64,000 nucleotides of DNA. Origin: Endoryza foliicola (GTDB taxonomy: Bacteria; Bacteroidota; Bacteroidia; Chitinophagales; Chitinophagaceae). Each line of letters opens with the position of its first letter. The first letter of the stretch is position 1. Below are positions 53,785-62,016 of the stretch, piece by piece. Position numbers and translations under genes: made by a program. The notes beneath the pieces are model-generated. The model saw only the letters and a list, made by a program, of their open reading frames with translations, made no database searches and was not told the DNA's origin. The stretch spans positions 2,728,001 through 2,792,000 of the forward strand of contig OZ245715.1 of assembly GCA_965226965.1 (NCBI GenBank), given 5' to 3'.

Positions 53785-54357
53785 TTACTCCAAACTCAGT
53801 TTATAAACCCGGTTTATAACATACGTTTTATGTTGATTATCATAGGTGGCTAATTCTGTATTGTATTTAAACATGCTGTCCAGTTGCTGATAAAATTTTT
53901 GATTTTCAGAAAAAGTCTTTTTTAAATTTTTGAATGTTAATTGCTGGACAGTTGAATAAGGCCCTTTACTGAAGTAATAATTTGTAACGTTGGTTTTACC
54001 TGTGGGCGGATGTGTAATATCTCTTCTATAGATAATAATATTTTCATCGGGGTTCAAAACCAGCAGGTCGTGCCGATTTGCTATCCGGTATGTTTCACCA
54101 TTACAGAAGTGATAACCATAAATACCCTTTCTGAATATCTTATATGTGCTATCGTTATGTTTTACAGTGATGTAAGACTTGTTAAAAAAATCGTTCAGAT
54201 ATATTTTATGCTTCTCCGTTTTACAGTTGATGGCAAAGGATAATTTGTTTGCAGCAAAATCATCCGCAGTTTTATAAATACCGCTACTGTCATGTTGGGC
54301 TTTAACAACAGAAGATATAACAGGAACAAGTATTATTAAAACAAGCAGCTTTTTCAT
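53785..54357 (-). CDS. Secreted protein of unknown family, copy 1
   Basis: 190 residues with a signal peptide ending VKAQ. It is paralogous to 56857-57444 over its length: DSSGIYKTADDF, KTEKHKIYLND, HDLLVLNPDEN and the YDNQHKTYVINRVYKL C-terminus. I recognise no named domain. It lies between the ferredoxin and NrfD genes and so is probably cotranscribed. Role unknown; metal or redox sensing is a guess. Confidence 0.72.
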   Translation of the reverse strand: MKKLLVLIILVPVISSVVKAQHDSSGIYKTADDFAANKLSFAINCKTEKHKIYLNDFFNKSYITVKHNDSTYKIFRKGIYGYHFCNGETYRIANRHDLLVLNPDENIIIYRRDITHPPTGKTNVTNYYFSKGPYSTVQQLTFKNLKKTFSENQKFYQQLDSMFKYNTELATYDNQHKTYVINRVYKLSLE

Positions 54358-54360
54358 AAA

Positions 54361-55296
54361 TCACTCTTTTTCTATTTTAATTTCTTTAGCATTATAAGTA
54401 CGGTTGGTTGGGGGCAGATAATAAACCCTTGGCTCAGTACCTAATTCTTCCATGAAACGATAAGCTCCTCCATCTTCCAGTAATTGCGATAACCTGGTTG
54501 TTGTGCCATCATAACAGGTTACTGCATCTTCATTTGCATCGCCGAACCAAATGGCATTCATGGGGCAGCCGGTAACACAAGCAGGCAGCTTTCCCTCCCT
54601 TGCCATGTGAGGGCAGAAATCACATTTTTCTACGCAACCTTTTTTACTCTGAAAAACATTTTCTGCGGCTGGTGTTGTTTCAATGATGTTTGGCTTAACA
54701 GGTTCTGTCCAGTTAAAAAGCCTTACTGAATACGGGCATGCAGCCATGCAAAAGCGGCAGCCAATACAGCGGTCCGTATCTATCGCCACTATACCGTCTT
54801 CTCTCTTAAAAGTGGCATCTACCGGGCACACTTTGGTGCAGGGTGGGTTATCACAATGGTAACAGGGCTTTGGAAAATAGTAAGGTGCCACTTCTGGTGA
54901 ATCCTGCATTTCAATCACCTCAATCCACTCTTTATTTTTGGGCAGGTAATGCATTTTATTGCATGCCTTGGTACACTTACCACAGCCATCACATTTAGCC
55001 AGGTCAATCACCATCACAAATTTTTTACCCGGTATTCCTTTACGAACATCCTCCTCGGAAATGTGCGGTTTAAAGTTTGCCACTTGTGATTTATCTACTG
55101 TTACCAATTTCCCATCATGCGTTAAAACATTTATCTTTTCACCGTCTGAATGTTTGGCTTTGTCATTCGTAGAACATCCGGAAAGAAAAGCGGCGCCGAT
55201 GCCACCCATTAATCCTTTTACAAGAAAATCTCTCCGGGAATTATCCTGGTTTCCGGCGTTGTTGTTATTACATGAACAGTTGTTACCGCATGCCAT
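54361..55296 (-). CDS. Four-cluster ferredoxin subunit (NrfC/PsrB-like), Tat-exported
   Basis: 311 residues. Tat-like SRRDFLVKG (20-28) with a lipobox FLSGC (Cys41), plus an early Cys-rich tail (MACGNNCSC). Four [4Fe-4S] sites are visible: CDGCGKCTKACN, CYHCDNPPCTKVCP, CIGCRFCMAACP and CVEKCDFCPH...CVTGCP. It pairs with NrfD. In the common complexes such subunits relay electrons from quinol to a catalytic subunit; here the partner enzyme is not encoded within the window. It starts the operon as far as I can see. Confidence 0.9.
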   Translation of the reverse strand: MACGNNCSCNNNNAGNQDNSRRDFLVKGLMGGIGAAFLSGCSTNDKAKHSDGEKINVLTHDGKLVTVDKSQVANFKPHISEEDVRKGIPGKKFVMVIDLAKCDGCGKCTKACNKMHYLPKNKEWIEVIEMQDSPEVAPYYFPKPCYHCDNPPCTKVCPVDATFKREDGIVAIDTDRCIGCRFCMAACPYSVRLFNWTEPVKPNIIETTPAAENVFQSKKGCVEKCDFCPHMAREGKLPACVTGCPMNAIWFGDANEDAVTCYDGTTTRLSQLLEDGGAYRFMEELGTEPRVYYLPPTNRTYNAKEIKIEKE

Positions 55297-55431
55297 AGTA
55301 GTTAATTTTTATTTTGAAAAATGTTTGTTCAAAAAAAACAATGAAGGGGCATTTTCAATTTCAGTAAGCAGTATGGAGGGGGAAGCGCTATATAAAAGAT
55401 TGCAACTTAACGGTACCCAATTCACTTAACT

Positions 55432-55446
55432 GGTTTGGTAAACCAT
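55432..55446. promoter_or_regulatory. Palindrome upstream of the ferredoxin operon
   Basis: TGGTTT GGT AAACCA, perfect 6-base arms, about 135 bases upstream of the ferredoxin start in an otherwise gene-free stretch. It may bind a regulator; no promoter of clear consensus was found near it. Confidence 0.35.
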
Positions 55447-55538
55447 ATTGCATGAATATTATCAGTACCAATTTGTTTAAGTGCAACCTATCAGGCAATA
55501 GCTATTACCCTGACCAGGCTTACACAATTAAAGCGGTA

Positions 55539-56039
55539 TCAAATAAGGAAAGACTGTATGAAGACACGTATGTCTGGAGGGGAGAAATCAATTTCCCGTG
55601 GAGGGATACGAAGATGCTGTACATAACCTTTTGCACTATTTGCATCAAATACAAACGCAGATAAAACAAATGGTGACAGGTATGTTATCTTGGGCTGAGT
55701 GCTATTTTGCTTTGCAAGTTGTTTATCCAATGAGTTAAACCCTGCAACAAAATCTTTACAGCAATTTTCTTCACTCTGAGATGTAAAGGATACCGTATTG
55801 TTATTTTTATCAGAATGATGATGCGATGCAGTTCCATGCTGATGACCGTGACTATTGTTGCCATCATGTTCATGGTGGTTATCTGCATCTTCGTGCTGGT
55901 TGCTGCTATTATGTGAATGGTGCTTTGAATTAAAGCCCATATCAACCCCCAGTGAGCAGGCAAAGCCAACTACCGTATTCATTGAAAAGGTAGCCAGCAG
56001 GAATAACGCCTTGTATTGTATGGCCCTTGGGGGTTTCAT
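55539..56039 (-). CDS. Small His-rich secreted protein with CC and PP-IR motifs, copy 2
   Basis: 166 residues. The N-terminus is like that of 12846-13370: VVGFACSLGVDMGFNSKHH, then a very His-rich section (40-75: NHHEHDG, SHGHQHG, SHHHSD), CysCys at 93-94 and an end PPDIRVFIQSFLI. A third small relative, shorter, is at 58340-58732. The set resembles HYC_CC_PP-type proteins. Likely a periplasmic metal scavenger. Confidence 0.8.
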   Translation of the reverse strand: MKPPRAIQYKALFLLATFSMNTVVGFACSLGVDMGFNSKHHSHNSSNQHEDADNHHEHDGNNSHGHQHGTASHHHSDKNNNTVSFTSQSEENCCKDFVAGFNSLDKQLAKQNSTQPKITYLSPFVLSAFVFDANSAKGYVQHLRIPPREIDFSPPDIRVFIQSFLI

Positions 56040-56069
56040 TGTTAGTTATAAATTATTTTTGACATTATT

Positions 56070-56087
56070 TTGAATTTGTAAGTTCAA
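56070..56087. promoter_or_regulatory. Inverted repeat upstream of the second His-rich gene
   Basis: TTGAA (56070-56074) and TTCAA (56083-56087) flank TTTGTAAG. The core TTTGTAA also occurs in the operator-like repeat at 13451-13479. Possible shared regulator site, but short arms make chance plausible. Confidence 0.35.
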
Positions 56088-56228
56088 GTAAAGCTACTGC
56101 TACAATTTCTAAATTAAAATGACCTTTCTTTTATCAAAAAATGATATTTATCATCTATTCAATCAATCAACTATCTGAAATCCATTATTTAGTGCGGTTT
56201 TATTAATTATCACAAAATTAAACAGCAT

Positions 56229-56852
56229 TTATTTTGCAAGTTGTTTGCTAATACGTCTTTTTTGTTTGATATCTTGATATACCAACTTATCCAAATGCAT
56301 CCTGGCCGGTGCAGGGTTTAGCCTGTATTCTCCAGGTGTTTTACCCGTTTCTTTCCCAAACTGAGTCGTGAATGATTGCGGGCTGCTGTACCCTAATCTA
56401 TCACCAATTTCAGAAGCTGATAGCTCGGTTTGAATAAGTAATTCTTTTGCCCTTTCCATACGCAGCAATAACAAATACTTTTCAATTGTAACTCCCTCCA
56501 ACTGCGAAAAAATTCTGCTGATGTGTGAAAAACTCATTTGCATACCACCAGATATAAATGCTGATAACTTACCCGGCTTATCGTTAACAGATAGTTTATC
56601 CCTGTATTGAAGCAGGAATGCTTTTACCTGCGAAACCATTTTTTCATTATAGGTTTCTGTAAATGAAAAGCCTTTGTTTTTCAGTCTTTGTTCAATGTTA
56701 TACCTGTCCTGGTTGCTGATTTTACCTTTAAGTACCAACTCCCCAAGTGTTAGTGAAATAACTTTATATTTTGTAGCTTTCAAAAGCTTCATAATTACTT
56801 CAACACACCTGTCGCAGCACATATTTTTGATATGCAAATGAGTTGTGTCCAT
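56229..56852 (-). CDS. AraC-type regulator with HMA-like cysteine-rich N-terminus
   Basis: 207 residues. The N-terminus reads THLHIKNMCCDRCVEVI, like a heavy-metal-associated domain with Cys12, 13 and 16. The C-terminal AraC helix-turn-helix (HTH_18) has RMERAKELLIQTELSASEIGDRLGYSSPQSF and ends with a basic extension. Such one-domain fusions are known in Bacteroidota metal loci. It probably senses Cu(I) or another thiophilic metal and activates local promoters. It overlaps nothing and is four bases before the paralogous secreted protein gene. Confidence 0.85.
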   Translation of the reverse strand: MDTTHLHIKNMCCDRCVEVIMKLLKATKYKVISLTLGELVLKGKISNQDRYNIEQRLKNKGFSFTETYNEKMVSQVKAFLLQYRDKLSVNDKPGKLSAFISGGMQMSFSHISRIFSQLEGVTIEKYLLLLRMERAKELLIQTELSASEIGDRLGYSSPQSFTTQFGKETGKTPGEYRLNPAPARMHLDKLVYQDIKQKRRISKQLAK

Positions 56853-56856
56853 ATTC

Positions 56857-57444
56857 TTAGTTTTTGTAGTTCTTCAATATCCAGTTTAGTTTATACATTT
56901 TATGAAAGCTGTCATAAGCGTAAAGTTCTTTGTCACTTTTAAAGTTTTCGTCTAAAGCATCGTGAAACTTATGATAATCAGGGAAAGCAGCTTTGAGATT
57001 TTCCTTAGTCAATGCCTTCGGCGTACCGGCAGCATCTGCAGTAAAATAATAGGCAGGTGCGTATTTATCTGCTTCTTTTCCTGAATGTGCCGGATGCTGA
57101 TATACATACATCAGCAATTGCTCACCAGGATTAAGTATAGTATATTCAGCTTCACCAATAAATCTGTATTCCTGGCCTTTTGTATCCCTATAACCATAAG
57201 TTTTTGATTTCTTCAAATCATAAGTAATACCCTGGTGCTTTACCCTGATAGTATTGCCTTTAAAGAGAACATAAGTGTTTATCTTATGTTTTTCGGTTTT
57301 GTAATTAATTGCATAAGATAATTTCCTGTTTTTAAAATCATCTGCCGTTATATACATTCCACTACTGTCTTTTTGGGCAAATAAATTCTGAGAGAATATT
57401 AGCATACTAAATGCCAGCATCAATAAACAGTATGTCTTTTTCAT
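56857..57444 (-). CDS. Secreted protein of unknown family, copy 2
   Basis: 195 residues with a signal peptide ending LFAQ. It matches 53785-54357 in DSSGMYITADDF, KTEKHKIN and KMYKLNWI and in length. No domain recognised. It precedes the AraC regulator gene by four bases and follows the five-domain HMBD protein gene, so it may be under that regulator. Confidence 0.72.
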   Translation of the reverse strand: MKKTYCLLMLAFSMLIFSQNLFAQKDSSGMYITADDFKNRKLSYAINYKTEKHKINTYVLFKGNTIRVKHQGITYDLKKSKTYGYRDTKGQEYRFIGEAEYTILNPGEQLLMYVYQHPAHSGKEADKYAPAYYFTADAAGTPKALTKENLKAAFPDYHKFHDALDENFKSDKELYAYDSFHKMYKLNWILKNYKN

Positions 57445-57490
57445 TATTGTGTAATTGAAGCGTTGTGAATAATAGTTTTATAATAAGGTT

Positions 57491-58138
57491 TTATCTATTC
57501 TTTTCCTTCATATCCATTCCGCATTTTGGACATTTTCCCGGCTTGTCGCTTTTTACATCTGAATGCATGGGGCAGGTATAAATTTTCATTACTTCCATTT
57601 TCATTTTCTCTTTGGGAGAAAGTGTCAATGAGGTGCCGCATTTAGAACACTTGCCTGGCTTATCACTTGTCATCTCCGGGTGATTAGGACATGAATATGT
57701 TTGAACAGATTGTTCTTCTTCTTTCAAATCCATTCCGCATTTCGGGCATTTGCCAGATTTATCACTTGCCACATCGGGGTGCATGGGGCAGGTATAGGTT
57801 TTCATAACCCCCATTTTCATTTTTTCTTTTGGAGAAAGATTCATTTTCGCTCTGCATTTTGGGCAGGTGCCGGGTTTATCGCTTGTTTCGCCTGGGTGTG
57901 CCGGACATTCGTACAGACCCACCACTTCTCTTTTCATCTTTTCTTTTGGTGATAATGTAGTGCCGCATTTTGGGCATTTGCCTGACTTATCCATAATCAC
58001 ATCGGGGTGCATCGGGCACACATAAGTTGTTCTTTCAGTTTCCTGTTTTGTTACATTTTGCTTGGTAGTGTCTTGAGCATAAACAGAAACGGACAAGATG
58101 GTAAAAGCTGCCATCATCAGCATTTTAAACGATTTCAT
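57491..58138 (-). CDS. Secreted protein with five tandem HMBD repeats
   Basis: 215 residues: signal peptide ending VYAQ, then five HMBD units at about 39-62, 76-99, 115-138, 148-171 and 187-210, three of them separated by LSPKEKMK linkers. Each has CPxHP and CxKC; unit 2 has AHP for MHP, and unit 4 has NHP. A string of up to five metal sites suggests a periplasmic metal sponge. It has only secretion and HMBD features, so it is not an adaptor. Likely expressed with its neighbours. Confidence 0.86.
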   Translation of the reverse strand: MKSFKMLMMAAFTILSVSVYAQDTTKQNVTKQETERTTYVCPMHPDVIMDKSGKCPKCGTTLSPKEKMKREVVGLYECPAHPGETSDKPGTCPKCRAKMNLSPKEKMKMGVMKTYTCPMHPDVASDKSGKCPKCGMDLKEEEQSVQTYSCPNHPEMTSDKPGKCSKCGTSLTLSPKEKMKMEVMKIYTCPMHSDVKSDKPGKCPKCGMDMKEKNR

Positions 58139-58339
58139 TTTTTTAAAATTTAAGTGTTACTGGAATTGAAAATTGATTTTAGTTAATACATCTGTGCACC
58201 GACAAGTGCCTGGATGCTGGCAAGAAACCGTTTGAAAAGAGTTATAATTAATTGTGCAATGATATATTCTCAATTTCTGCTTTTAATGGAAAGACGTGAA
58301 GCCAGAAACACTCTGTGAGAATATGCAAGAAGGAAGGTA

Positions 58340-58732
58340 TTAAATACGAAATACTCTTATGAGCAGGTAAATGGGGTCGGGACAACTTCGTTTGACATAT
58401 TTAGTCCAGGAGTTATCGTCATTAAAACCACCGCTATTTAAGATTAAATTTTGAAGGTAATTAACGGGAGGTAAGTGAGGTGCAAATGATATAATATTCG
58501 CAAAATGATATGCCTGAATTGAATTATGGTTGTCGGCTTTGCTCACAAGGAGCTTATCCTTACAACAGCCTTTTGGCATGGCCTCAGGATTACAGGAACA
58601 ACCGGCCTTTCCTCCAAAGTTTAAAACTGTAACATGGGCCAAGTGACCTTTGCAAAAATGAAAATTAATAGAAGCCCCCAGCGCTGTGCTGGTATAAATG
58701 AAGAGAAGAAATATAGCCCCTAACTTTTTCAT
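58340..58732 (-). CDS. HYC_CC_PP-type small secreted protein
   Basis: 130 residues, signal peptide of about 20 residues. HFC (25-27) takes the place of HYC, CCKD (56-59) supplies the CC pair, and the end reads CPDPIYLLIRVFRI. Cys45 and Cys47 lie in GCSCNPE. The protein fits the HYC_CC_PP type found near metal transporters in Bacteroidota. It is a stand-alone gene between module B and the HMBD protein gene. Function unknown; metal binding inferred. Confidence 0.82.
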   Translation of the reverse strand: MKKLGAIFLLFIYTSTALGASINFHFCKGHLAHVTVLNFGGKAGCSCNPEAMPKGCCKDKLLVSKADNHNSIQAYHFANIISFAPHLPPVNYLQNLILNSGGFNDDNSWTKYVKRSCPDPIYLLIRVFRI

Positions 58733-58798
58733 TGAAAAAAAATTACAATGTAAAACTAAAGATAACCTATTGCATTGAAAAAGAGATTAATCATTCAA

Positions 58799-58832
58799 AA
58801 CCATGACTTCGGTCATAAAGTTAAGGTTTTAT
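58799..58832 (-). terminator. Hairpin after nuclease gene B, candidate terminator
   Basis: ATGAC TTCG GTCAT with an outer AAAACC/GGTTTT pairing. The minus-strand side has a short T-run. It would end the nuclease B transcript but is weak. Confidence 0.45.
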
Positions 58833-58841
58833 TCATAAAAA

Positions 58842-60089
58842 TCACACCGTTTTTGCAATCTTTTCCATGATGTGATGGCTTTCACCAAACTTACACAAGG
58901 CATCGCAATGGCTGCGGAGTTCTGAAAAGAGTATGTATTTGATAACTACATTGCTTTGCTTAATGGCAGGACGGCACAATTGCAGGCAAACATCCTTCTC
59001 TCTTTTATCTGGAACTATCAAATAAAAAACTTCATCGCCATCTGCAATGGTATAACTTAAATCTGTCAGACGAAGAATACCTGAATATATACTGGTACTT
59101 TTTTCAACTTCAAATGCTGCAATTACGTTGTTGGTTCCTTTTAGGAACCATATTACATCAATTAACTTTACGGTATTCAATGTTTCTTTATCTAAAGTAA
59201 TTTCAGGAAACTCTTGCAAACTCATAAAAGAAAAGCTATTTCCAACATGAGATCTGGAACGGTCATTGGAAGCTGCAATTACATCATAGCCCAAAGCATT
59301 ACCGATTTTCAGTAAATGATATTGCATTTCAGTATGTAGATTTTCCTCTTCTTTTTCCTGCTGCACATCCGCTTGCCTTTTTTCTATTAACTTTTCCAGT
59401 TTTTTACGTTCCGGTTCAGATAAATATTCATCACTGCCTAAAATTAATTTTTGTGTCCCTATTTCAAATAACAACCCTGCAATAGCCCCCAGGTCGGATG
59501 ATAATTCCGAACGCTGCTGGTTATTGGTATCAATCATTACTTCTCTCAACTTTAGATATTCGCTCCAGCTACCAAGCTTCTTTTTATCTTTAAACAAAGA
59601 ATTGAAACCATTAATGATGGCAGTATTAAAAGGAGGAATGATGGTGGGGTGAAGAAAATAAAGGATACTGGCAACAGCAGGCCCAAGTCCTTTTATTTTT
59701 AAACTGTCAAGCCTGATAATTTCCTTAATAATTTGTTCTTCTGATTTTGCATTGAGACAGTTTTCCAAAAACTGCCCGAAAGCCAGTTTATTATTTTCGT
59801 TCTCATAAATATCTGGAATCCTCAACTTTGGTTTCCAGTAAAAAGGATGGGATGCTCCTTCAAATACCTGCTTTTGTTCTGTAATGCAGGTCAGTACGAA
59901 CTCTAATGATGAGCCTTTAAAATCATTTGGAAACCTTTTGTTCTTGATATCATCAATCACCTGCATCACGCCACGCCGAATGGAACGAAAAGCCTTTAGC
60001 CTTTCTTCGTTATTTATAAACCAGGTGTTATAAACTGACTGCTTATCTTCTTTGTATTGCCGGATAATATGGGTAATGCTATTGTTCAT
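58842..60089 (-). CDS. HhH plus PD-(D/E)xK nuclease-like protein, copy B
   Basis: 415 residues from ATG 60089, the same length as copy A. About 30 residues differ, eight of them in the first 14. The HhH (IKGLGPAVAS), probable coiled coil and catalytic-type residues (LIDVIWF, FEVEKSTSIYSG) are all kept. At DNA level many third positions differ, so the few protein changes suggest strong selection to keep this protein. It has its own start region after the YncE B terminator. What it cuts or binds is unknown. Confidence 0.82.
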   Translation of the reverse strand: MNNSITHIIRQYKEDKQSVYNTWFINNEERLKAFRSIRRGVMQVIDDIKNKRFPNDFKGSSLEFVLTCITEQKQVFEGASHPFYWKPKLRIPDIYENENNKLAFGQFLENCLNAKSEEQIIKEIIRLDSLKIKGLGPAVASILYFLHPTIIPPFNTAIINGFNSLFKDKKKLGSWSEYLKLREVMIDTNNQQRSELSSDLGAIAGLLFEIGTQKLILGSDEYLSEPERKKLEKLIEKRQADVQQEKEEENLHTEMQYHLLKIGNALGYDVIAASNDRSRSHVGNSFSFMSLQEFPEITLDKETLNTVKLIDVIWFLKGTNNVIAAFEVEKSTSIYSGILRLTDLSYTIADGDEVFYLIVPDKREKDVCLQLCRPAIKQSNVVIKYILFSELRSHCDALCKFGESHHIMEKIAKTV

Positions 60090-60141
60090 ACTTAAAATAT
60101 TACAGCAAAATACGCTATTGTATGAAAAGAGCATAAAATGA

Positions 60142-60167
60142 AAGAGACTGAGTAAACTCAATCTCTT
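60142..60167 (-). terminator. Terminator after YncE B, ahead of nuclease gene B
   Basis: Stem AAGAGACTGAG / CTCAATCTCTT (60142-60152 and 60157-60167, one G-T pair), 4-base loop, T-rich on the minus strand. It separates YncE B from the nuclease gene, as a hairpin does in module A. Confidence 0.7.
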
Positions 60168-60230
60168 AACATTAAGCCCTATGGGAATTTAGAAGCTCCT
60201 TATTTTAAAACAGGTTTTGAAAACCAAATA

Positions 60231-61295
60231 CTACAATTTGAATACAATTCCGTTAGGCTTTTTCCCAACCGGAATGTCTTTTACTTTTGTATGCGTAGAA
60301 ACATTTATGACAGATACAGTATTTGCCCCCTGGTTAGTGACGTAAGCATAGTTGCCATTAAAGGCTATCGCATGTGCATCAGCCCCCGTTGCAAATTCAC
60401 CATGTTTCATCCAGCTATTGCCACCCATGTCAATATAATAAGCAACCTTTCCATTGGTAGCATCACTTACCCATAATTCATTGGCTGTGGAATTATAAGC
60501 CGCAAAACCAGGCTTAAAGCCCAGCATTATTGTGGCAAGATTCGTATTGGAGGCAACATCAATCACTGAAATACTTTGGCCGTCTTCATTGTCAATAAAC
60601 ATTTTACCAATTGATGAAGGCCATGCACCCACGGGATTCATATCTACATTCACAGTAGCAATAACAACTTTTGTAGAAGGATTAATTACGGTTACTGAAT
60701 TACTCATACCGTTGCATACATACGCCTTCGTTCCATCTGCACTAAAAGTAACTTCTGCAGGTTCATCTCCCACATTAATTGTGTTTTTTAATGTGTAAGT
60801 CGTAGCATCATAAACCAATACTTTCCCTGACATATCCATCTGTGAAGTCCATATCTCAGACCCATCAGGTGAAAAAACTGCGTTGTGATTCATCACCGGC
60901 ACTTCTAAGTTCTTTTTTAATACTCCTGTTACAGCATCCATAACAACAACCATCCCTTTCATGCCGGGCATTCCCCCGGTATGGCCTGCACTTAAGTCCA
61001 TTCCTGGTACTCCAATTGCCAAGTGGTGGTTTTGGCCTGACTGATGATGGTAGATGTGATGGGGCCACATAATCATGCTACCGGCACTGTTCATTAAATC
61101 TATACTGTCAGTAACTGTGTTGCTGCTTAACTTGATAACTGAAATGGTACTGCTTTCACCATTTATTACATAAGCTGCCGGGTAGTCAATATTCTTTTCA
61201 TTCATCGGCATGTCATTCTTTTTCTTACAGGCAGATACATAAACAGCCATAGAAATAACAGCCAGTAAAAACACATTGGATTTTAAATTTTTCAT
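60231..61295 (-). CDS. YncE-like beta-propeller lipoprotein, copy B
   Basis: I use the ATG at 61295 (354 residues), which begins a signal peptide with a lipobox (YVSACKKK); an upstream ATG is in frame at 61343. The propeller repeats and the His/Met-rich insert MWPHHIYHHQSGQNHH...GMPGMKGM match copy A. The promoter match ends about 28 bases before the start. Likely a direct target of the module's sigma factor. Confidence 0.88.
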   Translation of the reverse strand: MKNLKSNVFLLAVISMAVYVSACKKKNDMPMNEKNIDYPAAYVINGESSTISVIKLSSNTVTDSIDLMNSAGSMIMWPHHIYHHQSGQNHHLAIGVPGMDLSAGHTGGMPGMKGMVVVMDAVTGVLKKNLEVPVMNHNAVFSPDGSEIWTSQMDMSGKVLVYDATTYTLKNTINVGDEPAEVTFSADGTKAYVCNGMSNSVTVINPSTKVVIATVNVDMNPVGAWPSSIGKMFIDNEDGQSISVIDVASNTNLATIMLGFKPGFAAYNSTANELWVSDATNGKVAYYIDMGGNSWMKHGEFATGADAHAIAFNGNYAYVTNQGANTVSVINVSTHTKVKDIPVGKKPNGIVFKL

Positions 61296-61329
61296 TTTTA
61301 TTTGGTTTAGATTATTGATTGTTAAAGTA

Positions 61330-61359
61330 TGATACAGTGACATCAGGTGCAGGGTTGCC
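61330..61359 (-). promoter_or_regulatory. ECF-like promoter of YncE B
   Basis: Minus strand: GGCAACCCT from 61359, 14-base spacer, TGTATCA at 61336-61330, with the same geometry as at YncE A and sigma A. Confidence 0.72.
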
Positions 61360-61429
61360 TGACTAATAAATTAATTTTCTTCAGGAAAATGAAGATGATA
61401 ACTTTAAATAATTGCTCCCTTACATATAC

Positions 61430-61992
61430 TTATTTAACCTGCGCATTATTAATTGGAACACGGTCTATATACTGCGTTACCCTGTCAATTTTGTCATTAT
61501 CGTTAAAATGAAATACCATGTGCATACGCTGATTCATTTCTTTACCTGACTTATACCGTGCATGCACCATACTCCAGCAAAGTGCATAGTTACCTGGCAA
61601 CTGTGCTGGTATAGATGGTTTGGTTACATGAATTGGCAACCACACTTCATCTGAATACGAAAGTGACTCTATCATTTGAGTTCTTCTTTTTTCCAATAGT
61701 CAGCAATTGCCGGTTTGCCGGCGAGGCTATCCCCGCCATTCCAGCGGAACAGTGCATCATCTGAAAAGCCGGCAAGCCATGCCTCAACGTTTCCGCTGGC
61801 AAGTTCGTTCATGCCATTTTTTGCAATATCAATGTATTTATCATCGCCAAAACCATATCCCTTGTCAGTCATTGGCATATTGTGTTCCCCGGTATGTGCT
61901 GTTTTTTCATCATGAGTATGATTTGATTTTTCATTGCTGTTGCAGGCAAAAAGAAATAAAGTAATAAGAAGGGAAATTAATCTTGTTTGCAT
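61430..61992 (-). pseudogene. NTF2/SnoaL-like lipoprotein gene with a -1 frameshift
   Basis: An upstream ORF (61672-61992, lipobox LFAC, GFGDDKYIDIAKNGMNELASG to DYWKKEELK) and a downstream ORF (61430-61696, from RRTQMIESLSYSDEVWLP) are the two parts of one SnoaL-like protein; joined by a -1 shift they read ...DYWKKRRTQMIE, total about 187 residues. The shift lies in a run of six A (minus strand, near 61685). It may be a pseudogene, a sequencing homopolymer error, or a programmed -1 shift; the run GGAAAAAAG is slippery but not a classic X XXY YYZ site. It sits between the barrel and YncE genes of module B. Confidence 0.72.
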
Positions 61993-62016
61993 AATTGTTG
62001 GTTTTGAAGGTGGAGT

